From Radiobacillus deserti (GTDB lineage Bacteria; Bacillota; Bacilli; Bacillales; Amphibacillaceae): a DNA stretch of 64,000 nt. The stretch is from contig NZ_CP041666.1 of NCBI RefSeq assembly GCF_007301515.1, positions 3,348,001-3,412,000 on the forward strand, given 5' to 3'. The notes below the pieces were generated by a model that was not told the origin of the DNA, ran no database searches, and worked only from the letters and a program-made list of their open reading frames with translations. This document shows positions 35,984 to 43,362 of this stretch, one piece after another; position 1 is the stretch's first letter; each line of letters begins with the position of its first letter. Made by a program: the position numbers and the translations under genes.

Positions 35984-36302
35984 CTCCTAGAGAAGATAAT
36001 GCTTTATACACCTTTTGATAAGTGTCCATACGACTTCTTAACGTTTTAAGACCCAATTCATTAATATAGTAATATTTTTTCGGTGGACCCTTATCGGATT
36101 CTCCCCAATAAAAATTAATAAATCCTTTTTTATACATTCGATTCAGGATGGGATAAATAGCCCCACCACTGATTGACAATTCTTCTGTTTCCTTCAATCT
36201 CTTTGTGATTTCATATCCGTACATCGGCTCAGAGTGTAATAAAAATAAAATGGCCAGTTCAAAGCTTCCTTTTTTTAATTGAAAAGTCCAATTATCCTTC
36301 AT
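35964..36302 (-). CDS. PadR-family transcriptional regulator
   Basis: A winged-helix regulator of 112 residues: FELAILFLLHSEPMYGYEIT is the family signature helix and SISGGAIYPILNRMYKKG the recognition region; the wing reads KGPPKKYYYI. It heads a three-gene set with the two membrane proteins downstream and is likely autoregulated through a palindrome over its promoter. Confidence 0.92.
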   Translation of the reverse strand: MKDNWTFQLKKGSFELAILFLLHSEPMYGYEITKRLKETEELSISGGAIYPILNRMYKKGFINFYWGESDKGPPKKYYYINELGLKTLRSRMDTYQKVYKALSSLGGDKIDS

Positions 36303-36326
36303 TTTTATATCACTCCTCTTATTTTT

Positions 36327-36366
36327 ATAATATTAAAAATAAGACTATATATCAATGATATATAGT
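36327..36366 (-). promoter_or_regulatory. padR promoter with palindromic operator
   Basis: On the minus strand TTGATA (36350-36355) is 17 bases from TATTAT (36327-36332). The -35 element is covered by a 10 bp perfect inverted repeat, ACTATATATC-AAT-GATATATAGT (36344-36366). Such placement fits autorepression. Confidence 0.65.
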
Positions 36367-36568
36367 ATATAAATTTTAGTTTGGCTAAACCCTCGTTAAC
36401 ATACAATTAATTTCAAAATTGTAAACCTGAATCAATAAGTGAATTAATGACAGCAAAAGAATAGGGGGAAGGACCAAGAGAGCCACAGAGATATAAAACT
36501 TTTTAAAACAGGATATCCCTATTCCGTTTAATAAATAGGGGATATGAGAGGGGAAAAACCTTAAATAT
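36367..36568. other. Intergenic stretch between glycosyltransferase terminator and padR operator
   Basis: AT-rich and without a supported gene. A 69-codon open frame here starts inside the neighbouring terminator and lacks a ribosome site. Confidence 0.6.
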
Positions 36569-36607
36569 AAAAGGAAACGATATGGGAGATCCATATCGTT
36601 TCCTTTT
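36569..36607 (-). terminator. Terminator of the glycosyltransferase gene
   Basis: A 17 bp perfect stem (arms 36569-36585 and 36591-36607) with T-rich flank, overlapping the stop codon by 2 bp. Confidence 0.88.
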
Positions 36608-37430
36608 ATTTGATTTTTCGATGGTTAAAAAATCTTGAGATAAATGGCTGTCCATCCCAAACAATCTTCGTTTCAGATTGTCGTTCTTTTATTGCTGGTT
36701 CTTTTAACAAAAGAAAAAAGTTTTTGGTAGGAAGATTTCCTAATCCATGTTTAAGGGACAATCTATCTAAATGTATCCGCATCGATTCTTGATTTTTCGA
36801 AGCATTATTTCCTGCCTGCGAAAATTCATACAAAACACCAGCAATCGGTACTTTCTTTATTTTATATTGTGCTTCTACTCGCAAAAAGAAGTCCCAATCC
36901 CAGTAATGCTTCATATTCACATCGAACTCCCCGATAACAGAGTGGATTTCCCTTCGATATAAAGTCCCTGATGGCACAAACGTTGAAAAAATGCGCATCG
37001 ATTTTCGATCCCAGTTATAAGCAAACGGAAAACGATTTATTGGTGTTCGAACGCCGTTCTTCTTCTCATAATCCACAATTTCTACATCAGAAAAAACGAA
37101 ATCATACCCATCTATTTCACGAACCATTGTTTCGAGATGAGAACTTACAATTAAATCATCGTCATCTAATAATAATATGAACTCACCTTTTGCATGATTA
37201 ATTCCAACATTCCGCGCATGTACATGTCCTTGATTCTCTGGTACTTGCACAATCATTATCGTTAACTCCGAATACAAGTCCTGAACTATGGATACGTCCT
37301 CTCCTGCGTCATTTACGATAATAATTTCGAATTGCTTGTACGTCTGCCTTGTTAGTGATTCCATAAGTTCTGTAAGTTCCTCCAACCGATTATATGTTGG
37401 GATGATCACTGTAACTAGTGATTTTGTCAT
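36606..37430 (-). CDS. Glycosyltransferase family 2
   Basis: A GT-A fold glycosyltransferase of 274 residues. The N-terminus VTVIIPTYNRLEELTELMES, the nucleotide-sugar contact IVNDAGED, and the DXD-like metal motif LLLDDDD near residue 90 are clear; a later WDWDFFLR gives the catalytic acidic region. No membrane segment is present. It is monocistronic and not in a polysaccharide cluster, so its acceptor is unknown. Confidence 0.9.
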   Translation of the reverse strand: MTKSLVTVIIPTYNRLEELTELMESLTRQTYKQFEIIIVNDAGEDVSIVQDLYSELTIMIVQVPENQGHVHARNVGINHAKGEFILLLDDDDLIVSSHLETMVREIDGYDFVFSDVEIVDYEKKNGVRTPINRFPFAYNWDRKSMRIFSTFVPSGTLYRREIHSVIGEFDVNMKHYWDWDFFLRVEAQYKIKKVPIAGVLYEFSQAGNNASKNQESMRIHLDRLSLKHGLGNLPTKNFFLLLKEPAIKERQSETKIVWDGQPFISRFFNHRKIK

Positions 37431-38002
37431 TTTCTCTCCTCTTTTCTATACATAACAATGAAATGATTTTTCTTTGTAAAATCACCTTACAAGTATAATG
37501 AATGATAATATCTTTTTTTGTAAGATGTTCCCAATACAACATTAAGTACGATAAATGTAGTGAAAATGGTTTAACCAAACTTCTCATAATAAAGGAGGGA
37601 TAAACGTTTCGACTAATTATTTATTTCCGGGGAAATATTTCGACACTAATAAAATTTTATCTCCGCGAATTATCAAGACAACAACCGAAAAATTGTGCAC
37701 TTGATGAGAATTGTTTTAATAAAACAACCTTCTATTCCATATGAATGAAAAAGACGATACGTATCTTGTTTCAATATCGTTATATTCCACGGAAATCTAT
37801 TCTTCTATTATACGCTATGACACGTATTACTCTAAGCATCGTTACTCTTCATTATAAAAAATATTGTCACATTATGTTAGAAAAGCGAAAAGTGGTTTAG
37901 TCCTATTTAAAAGTGGAAAAACTATGTTAGAAAATCTAACTAGTCCCATGCGTTGGTCGTTCATGTCTTATAAAATAAAAAACAATAAGGAGAGAATATA
38001 AA
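37431..38002. other. Intergenic region, 572 bp
   Basis: AT-rich, no gene supported. ATGTTAGAAAA occurs twice (37874-37884, 37924-37934), the second being part of GTTAG-AAAAT-CTAAC (37926-37940), and AAAAGTGG also occurs twice between them. These could be regulator sites for the small genes downstream. Confidence 0.5.
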
Positions 38003-38173
38003 ATGCCATTTCTTAGAAAAGCTGTGGAACAACAAAAGCAGTTCCTCATTGATAAGATGAAAAGCGGAGGTTTTTATGAAGCTAGCGATTCTTCTGTTCA
38101 CCATAAAACATCCTCAGAGCTTTTAGCAGAATATAAGATTTTCAGAAAACGGGAAGCGGGCAAAAAAGTATAA
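38003..38173 (+). CDS. FbpA-like small basic protein
   Basis: A 56-residue protein too short for most gene finders. It begins MPFLRKAVEQQKQFLIDKMK and ends with basic residues (FRKREAGKKV); the LRKAVEQKKQFLIDKL-type start is that of the Fur-regulated basic protein FbpA family, which helps the iron-sparing response in Bacillus, perhaps with an sRNA. AAGGAGAG lies 8 bases before the ATG. I could not find a clear Fur box. A second tiny gene follows 23 bp downstream. Confidence 0.65.
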   Translation: MPFLRKAVEQQKQFLIDKMKSGGFYEASDSSVHHKTSSELLAEYKIFRKREAGKKV

Positions 38174-38196
38174 AAACATAAGGAGAGGGTAAAGCG

Positions 38197-38334
38197 ATGG
38201 ATAATAAGCAGGCTGTTCAACTCGCTAAACAGATAATAGAACTAGATTTACTTCGAGATGAAATTTGGGAACAGTATGCATGTATTGCAGGTGACATGGC
38301 CTATGAATTATTAAGAGCTGTTCAAAATAGTTAA
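38197..38334 (+). CDS. Small conserved-looking protein, 45 residues
   Basis: It reads MDNKQAVQLAKQIIELDLLR at the start and ends ELLRAVQNS, with an AGDMAYELLR helix. Predicted all-helical and acidic. AAGGAGAGGG precedes the ATG by 6 bases, the stop is followed by a strong terminator, and it lies 23 bp after the FbpA-like gene, so it is a real gene of a two-gene operon. Function unknown to me. Confidence 0.65.
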   Translation: MDNKQAVQLAKQIIELDLLRDEIWEQYACIAGDMAYELLRAVQNS

Positions 38335-38372
38335 TCGTCTTTCATTGAAAATAAATTCTTCCTTCCTACATC

Positions 38373-38406
38373 AAAAAAGCGTATTGTCTGAACAATACGC
38401 TTTTTT
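38373..38406. terminator. Bidirectional terminator
   Basis: A 15 bp perfect stem (AAAAAAGCGTATTGT / ACAATACGCTTTTTT, 4-base loop) between the 45-residue gene and the convergent aldehyde dehydrogenase gene. Confidence 0.9.
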
Positions 38407-38410
38407 GTGC

Positions 38411-39856
38411 TTATGCCAATCCTTTAAGTTGAAAGCAAACGACCTTTGGCTCTGTCATGGCTTCTATCGAATCTCTAACTCCTTCTCTACCTAATCCAGA
38501 TCCCTTCACTCCACCGAATGGCATGAAGTCAATTCGATAGTCACTACTGTCATTTACCATTACTCCACCAACATCTAACTTTTGAATGGCGTAATAAGCA
38601 GCTTCTAAACTACCGGTGAATATCCCAGCCTGCAGGCCGTAGTTCACTTGATTAGATTTTTCCACCGCTTCTTGTACGTCACGTACACGCTCTATGATAA
38701 CAACAGGGCCAAAAATCTCTTCATTCACAATTTTGCTGGTCACTGGAACATTCGTTAAAATAGTCGGTTCATAAAAAGCTCCATAGCGTTTACCACCGTG
38801 GATGAGTTCTGCTCCATCTAGAATAGCTTCCGCCACCCAGCTCTCTACTCTTTTTGCTTCTCTTTCGTGAATCATCGGACCCATATCCGTATATTCATCC
38901 CGCTTATCCCCAACAATTAACTGAGATGCTTGCTCTACGAAGGATGATAAAAAGGCTTCATACACCAATTCTTGTACATAAATTCTTTGAACACCGATAC
39001 AGTTCTGACCTACTGCAGAGAAAGCACCTGAAACACAGGCAGGCACTGCTACATGTAAATCTGCATCTTCCAGTACGATAACTGGCGAATTCGAGCCAAG
39101 CTCCATATTCATCTTCTTAATACCTATTCTATTTGCAATAGATTCTCCAGCATCTAACCCTCCGGTAAAAGAAATCATTTTAACATCCGGATGCGTAATT
39201 AACGCGTCCCCTATTTCTGCACCTGAACCTGTTACAACGGATAACATCCCTTTCGGCAGTCCCGCCTCTTGGAATGCTTCCGCTAAAAGGAGAGCACTTA
39301 ACGGTGTAATAGAAGCTGGTTTAACGACAATTGCGTTCCCAGCCGCGATTGCCGGCCCCACTTTATGGGCAACTAAATTAAGCGGATCATTAAATGGAGT
39401 AATGGCACCAATTACGCCAATAGGAAAACGATAGCTGTAACCTACTCGATTTTCACTTCCTGGATGTTGATCAAATTGAATGGTCTCTCCACTCAACCTT
39501 CTTGCCTCTTCTGCGCTAATTTGTATCGTTTGAATTGCCCTTCGCACTTCTCCCCTAGCCTCTCGGATTGTCTTACTTCCCTCACTGGCAATTGTTTTTG
39601 CAAATCGCTCTAAATGTGTTTCCAAGTACACCGCGACATTCTGAAGGACACGTATTCTGTCATGTGTTGGCCATGTTCCATGTGCTTCAAAAGCTAGTTT
39701 TGCTTTTGAAATCGCATCGAGCATATGCGCTTCGGTGGCAGCTGGAACTTTTGCAAGAACTTGATTATCCTGTGGATCACATACATCGAACGTTGACTCA
39801 CTATACACCCATTCTCCGCCAATTAACATTCTTTCTGTGCGTACTTTGGTTTGCAT
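38411..39856 (-). CDS. Aldehyde dehydrogenase, end of the ectoine-type operon
   Basis: An NAD(P)-dependent aldehyde dehydrogenase of 481 residues. The general-base glutamate is in LELGSNSPVIV, the catalytic cysteine in SAVGQNCIGVQRIYV (about residue 285), and the cofactor motif in ISFTGGLDAGESIA. It is the last of five genes after a DoeA-like hydrolase; in the known pathway DoeC, an aldehyde dehydrogenase, oxidises aspartate semialdehyde to aspartate, and the same step is likely here. Its ATG overlaps the stop of the homoserine dehydrogenase gene (TAATG), so the two act together on aspartate semialdehyde or homoserine. Confidence 0.85.
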   Translation of the reverse strand: MQTKVRTERMLIGGEWVYSESTFDVCDPQDNQVLAKVPAATEAHMLDAISKAKLAFEAHGTWPTHDRIRVLQNVAVYLETHLERFAKTIASEGSKTIREARGEVRRAIQTIQISAEEARRLSGETIQFDQHPGSENRVGYSYRFPIGVIGAITPFNDPLNLVAHKVGPAIAAGNAIVVKPASITPLSALLLAEAFQEAGLPKGMLSVVTGSGAEIGDALITHPDVKMISFTGGLDAGESIANRIGIKKMNMELGSNSPVIVLEDADLHVAVPACVSGAFSAVGQNCIGVQRIYVQELVYEAFLSSFVEQASQLIVGDKRDEYTDMGPMIHEREAKRVESWVAEAILDGAELIHGGKRYGAFYEPTILTNVPVTSKIVNEEIFGPVVIIERVRDVQEAVEKSNQVNYGLQAGIFTGSLEAAYYAIQKLDVGGVMVNDSSDYRIDFMPFGGVKGSGLGREGVRDSIEAMTEPKVVCFQLKGLA

Positions 39857-40923
39857 TAAGCATCCTCCTCATGTACGATTAATGGAGCTTTTGTACGATG
39901 ATAATCAATAATGTCAATGAGTAAAGAATACCCCGTTTCTGTAAGCCCTGCTCCCGCTCCAGTCAGCATAATTTCACCGGCCATATCACAATCATATACA
40001 ATGGCATTTGTAGGTCCTGTAATGCTTGCTAGTGGGTCATCAGAGTCTAATAGTTCCGGTTGTACACTTGCTGTTACTCGGTCCCCTTCTTTTTTCACCC
40101 GAGCTAATAGCTTCCATCTTTTGTTTGAGGTACTTGCTTCCTTTATATCCGCTTGTGTAAGCTCTGTTATTCCCTTACAAGTAATCTCATTGGATGGCAA
40201 TGGGTACCCCATTACATAATTAGCTAATATCGCTGCCTTGTACCGGACATCATAGCCTTCCACATCACTTGTAGGGTCTGCTTCTGCATATCCTAAGCTT
40301 TGTGCCTTTGCTAGTGCATCCTGATAAGTGCTCCCCTTCTCCATTTCCGTTAGCATAAAGTTCGTTGTGCCGTTTAAAATACCTTTAATCTCTGATATTT
40401 CATTTCCGGCTAAGCTTGTGTACGGCATTCGTAAAGCTGGAGTTCCACTCATAACCGTCCCTTCAAACCCCCAGTACACATCATTTTCCTTCGCTAACTC
40501 TGCTAACGGATGATAAGCAAGAGCTACTGGCCCTTTATTCGTTGTGACTACACTTTTTTTGTTTCGAAATGCTCGCTTGCAATGGTCAATTGCCGGTTGC
40601 CCTGTTTCTACATCAGTAAAGGTAACCTCCACAATCATGTCTGCATTGGACTGTTCGATCGTTTCCATACTATCCCAACCTTTTACTAATCCTGGTTGAT
40701 CCGGATAACTGGATACTGATCCAGTTTGCTTTACCTCTTGAAGAAGAGTTGGTATATCCAACCCTTCAGGGTGATAAACGGATCCTTTCATCACATCAGA
40801 TACGGCTACAACCTGTGTATTTAAACCGTATAATCTAAAGAGGTCTTCTTTTCGTGTATAAAGTAGTTCCGCCAACGCCTGCCCTACTCCTCCGAAGCCA
40901 ATAAATGCAATTTTTATTGTCAT
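39856..40923 (-). CDS. Homoserine dehydrogenase without ACT domain
   Basis: Interconverts aspartate semialdehyde and homoserine with NAD(P). The N-terminal cofactor site is IAFIGFGGVGQALAELL; the catalytic core has KKSVVTTNKGPVAL, the family block GILNGTTNFML and YAEADPTSDVEGYDVRYKAAIL. At 355 residues it lacks the C-terminal regulatory ACT domain of biosynthetic Hom (about 430 residues), which fits a catabolic, feedback-free role. It lies 18 bp after the M20 gene and overlaps the aldehyde dehydrogenase gene. Homoserine oxidation to aspartate semialdehyde is a plausible direction. Confidence 0.88.
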   Translation of the reverse strand: MTIKIAFIGFGGVGQALAELLYTRKEDLFRLYGLNTQVVAVSDVMKGSVYHPEGLDIPTLLQEVKQTGSVSSYPDQPGLVKGWDSMETIEQSNADMIVEVTFTDVETGQPAIDHCKRAFRNKKSVVTTNKGPVALAYHPLAELAKENDVYWGFEGTVMSGTPALRMPYTSLAGNEISEIKGILNGTTNFMLTEMEKGSTYQDALAKAQSLGYAEADPTSDVEGYDVRYKAAILANYVMGYPLPSNEITCKGITELTQADIKEASTSNKRWKLLARVKKEGDRVTASVQPELLDSDDPLASITGPTNAIVYDCDMAGEIMLTGAGAGLTETGYSLLIDIIDYHRTKAPLIVHEEDA

Positions 40924-40941
40924 TTATACATCCCCCCGTTA

Positions 40942-42117
40942 CTAATCGTTTCCCCACCACTGCTTGAGCGTTTCCAAGAGGAAAGCAACCCCAAGTGGCA
41001 GCACACGTTCATCTATTTGAAAATTACCAGTATGGAGATCATATTGACGTTCTTCACTTCTACAACCAATAAAAGCCATTGCTCCTGGAAATTTCTTTGT
41101 ATAATGGCTGAAGTCCTCACCACCCATCCCATAGGGCTCTTCTACTATATGAAAAGGAGGCTTACTCTGTTGTGCTGCACTTATCATAGATTCAACTACT
41201 TTTTCATCGTTACGTAAGGCTGGTTCCCCCATTTCGATTTCTAGCCTAGCCTCTCCCCCAAATGCATCTGCCATTTTCGTTATTTCATATAGTTCATGTT
41301 TTAATTGCGTACGAACATCTTCTTGGTAGGCACGGATTGTTCCGGTTATTTCTACCTTGTCAGGAATCACATTGGGAGAAGTCCCTCCTTGTATTTCTCC
41401 TATGCTTACCGTTCCAACGTTAAGCGGATTTATTTTTCTACTTACTAATCCATAAATACCTTGCAATACAAAACTACTAATCCAAATTGGGTCACTGGTT
41501 AGGTGTGGGTACCCGCCGTGCCCCCCCTTTCCTTCAACGGTTATCCGAAAATTATCTACACTTGCCATACTTATCCCGGAATGCAATTGAAGCTCTCCTA
41601 ACCTCCTCCACGGACAAACATGGAGCGCAATAATTGCTTTTAAATCTGCGAGTTTACCAGACTTGATTATATGCGGGGCACCCGTTAACCCATCCTTGCC
41701 TGCCGCTTCTTCCGCCGGCTGAAAAATTAAGGTCACATTTCCTCGTAAAGTTCCTTCCGTTTTGAACTTCACTAATAAATGAGCCACTCCTAACAGCATG
41801 GCGGTGTGAGCATCATGTCCACAAGCATGCATGACACCTTTGTACTTGGATTGGAAAGGTAGATTGGTTGTTTCTTGTATAGGAAGAGCATCCATATCCG
41901 CTCGAATTCCTATTTCGGGACCTCCATTACCTTCAATCGATGCAATAATACCGGTTCCTCCCATTTCGGTCTCTATATGAATTTCGTTTAAGTCTTCCAG
42001 AATGGATAGAATATAGGCACTTGTTTCTTTTTCTTGAAAGCTTAACTCGGGATATTGATGAAAATGACGTCTCCACTCTATCAATTTATCTTGAATTGCA
42101 GTTACCTCCCGTAACAA
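40942..42117 (-). CDS. M20-family deacetylase, DoeB2-like
   Basis: A metal-dependent amidohydrolase of the M20D group, 391 residues. Metal-site blocks are HACGHDAHTAMLLGVA, the acidic pair in FQPAEEAAG, IIALHVCPW, and the C-terminal GGEDFSHYTKKFPGA. In context it should remove the acetyl group from N-acetyl-diaminobutyrate made by the DoeA-like enzyme. A TTG at 42117 is used as start; a GGGAGGT 14 bases later points to a possible ATT start instead, so the N-terminus is unsure. It is gene three of the operon. Confidence 0.85.
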   Translation of the reverse strand: MLREVTAIQDKLIEWRRHFHQYPELSFQEKETSAYILSILEDLNEIHIETEMGGTGIIASIEGNGGPEIGIRADMDALPIQETTNLPFQSKYKGVMHACGHDAHTAMLLGVAHLLVKFKTEGTLRGNVTLIFQPAEEAAGKDGLTGAPHIIKSGKLADLKAIIALHVCPWRRLGELQLHSGISMASVDNFRITVEGKGGHGGYPHLTSDPIWISSFVLQGIYGLVSRKINPLNVGTVSIGEIQGGTSPNVIPDKVEITGTIRAYQEDVRTQLKHELYEITKMADAFGGEARLEIEMGEPALRNDEKVVESMISAAQQSKPPFHIVEEPYGMGGEDFSHYTKKFPGAMAFIGCRSEERQYDLHTGNFQIDERVLPLGVAFLLETLKQWWGND

Positions 42118-42136
42118 TGGGGCTCCATCCTTTCTG

Positions 42137-43330
42137 CTAGTTCGTAACGAATGCTGGTAGAGTCTTAAATGCTTGATCCAAATCCTCGATTAAATCCTCG
42201 ACGTCTTCTATCCCCGCAGAATAACGAATTAGTCCTTCTGGAATCCCCATTGCCGCTCGTTCTTCTGGTGTACATTCGACATGACTAGTGGTACGGGACG
42301 GGCCTACCACCGTTTCCACAGAGCCTAAGTTCGCTGCTCGATTGGCATATTTCAATTTTGGCAGTAGATGTCTCAATGTCTCCACCCCACCTTTAACCGA
42401 AAAGCTTAACATTCCACCGAAGTTCTTCATCTGTTTCTTCGCAATGTCATGACCAGGGTGCTCTGGAAGACCTGGATAAAACACATCCTCCACCAAATCA
42501 ACCGTTTTTAAATATGTGGCAACTGCTAATGCGTTTTCCGATTGTTTATCAACACGTAGCTTCAATGTTTTCATTCCTCTTAATAGCAAATAAGCTGCCA
42601 TTGGATCCAACGTAGCACCATTAATTTCTCGGTAATGATAAATCTGCGTGATAAGCTTCTCTGATCCACAAGCCACTCCACCTAGAGCATCAGCGTGCCC
42701 TCCTAAAAATTTGGTTGCACTGTGAATGACAATATCTGCCCCTAAGTCTAATGGGGTTTGATTTACAGGAGTTGCAAATGTGTTATCGACAATCACAATT
42801 GCTCCTGCCTTCTTCCCTGCTTTCGCCATACGGGCAATGTCTGTAATTTTTACCGTTGGATTTGTTGGACTCTCCAGATAAAGAACTTTACAACCTTTTT
42901 CCACTTCTTTTTCTATGGCTTCATGGTCACCTGTTTCGCATAAAACAACCTCTACTTGTTGTTTTGGAAGAAATTCTGTAAAAATCTTATTCGTACCGCC
43001 ATACGTATCTTTAATGGAAACAACTCGGTCACCTGGAAAAAGAAACGTACCCAACGTGTTACTTATAGCTGCCATTCCAGTTGAAAAGCTTGTTGCTGCT
43101 TCTGCTCCTTCTAAAGTTTTCACCTTTTGTTCAAAGGCTTGCACCGTTGGATTCGTATTTCGACCGTAGATATGCCCTTCTTTTTTACCAATCGCAACGT
43201 CATACCATTCATCCATATCGTTATAGCCAAAGGAAACACTGTGCACGACTGGCACTTGCGTGGCGCCAAAAGCCAGAGAGTCCTGCTCCCCTGCCCAAAT
43301 GGCTTGAGTTGACATGTTCGGTTTTTTCAT
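42137..43330 (-). CDS. Cys/Met-metabolism PLP-dependent enzyme
   Basis: Fold-type I PLP enzyme of the cystathionine gamma-synthase / methionine gamma-lyase family, 397 residues. The PLP lysine is in HSATKFLGGHADALGG (about residue 211), and YLESPTNPTVKI and VDNTFATP are family blocks; YGRNTNPT binds PLP phosphate of the neighbouring subunit. It catalyses gamma- or beta-elimination or replacement on amino acids such as homoserine derivatives. In this operon it lies where the classical pathway has an aminotransferase (DoeD), so it may eliminate from homoserine or act on diaminobutyrate. Start ATG follows AGGAGG. Confidence 0.88.
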   Translation of the reverse strand: MKKPNMSTQAIWAGEQDSLAFGATQVPVVHSVSFGYNDMDEWYDVAIGKKEGHIYGRNTNPTVQAFEQKVKTLEGAEAATSFSTGMAAISNTLGTFLFPGDRVVSIKDTYGGTNKIFTEFLPKQQVEVVLCETGDHEAIEKEVEKGCKVLYLESPTNPTVKITDIARMAKAGKKAGAIVIVDNTFATPVNQTPLDLGADIVIHSATKFLGGHADALGGVACGSEKLITQIYHYREINGATLDPMAAYLLLRGMKTLKLRVDKQSENALAVATYLKTVDLVEDVFYPGLPEHPGHDIAKKQMKNFGGMLSFSVKGGVETLRHLLPKLKYANRAANLGSVETVVGPSRTTSHVECTPEERAAMGIPEGLIRYSAGIEDVEDLIEDLDQAFKTLPAFVTN

Positions 43331-43362
43331 CGTAAGATTCCTCCTTTAATAATCAACAAGCT

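Noticed and set aside
36385..36594. 69-codon hydrophobic frame on the minus strand
   Set aside because: Starts inside the glycosyltransferase terminator, has no ribosome site and no recognisable family.
37390..37587. 65-codon minus-strand frame upstream of the glycosyltransferase
   Set aside because: Overlaps the start of the glycosyltransferase gene and lacks start signals.
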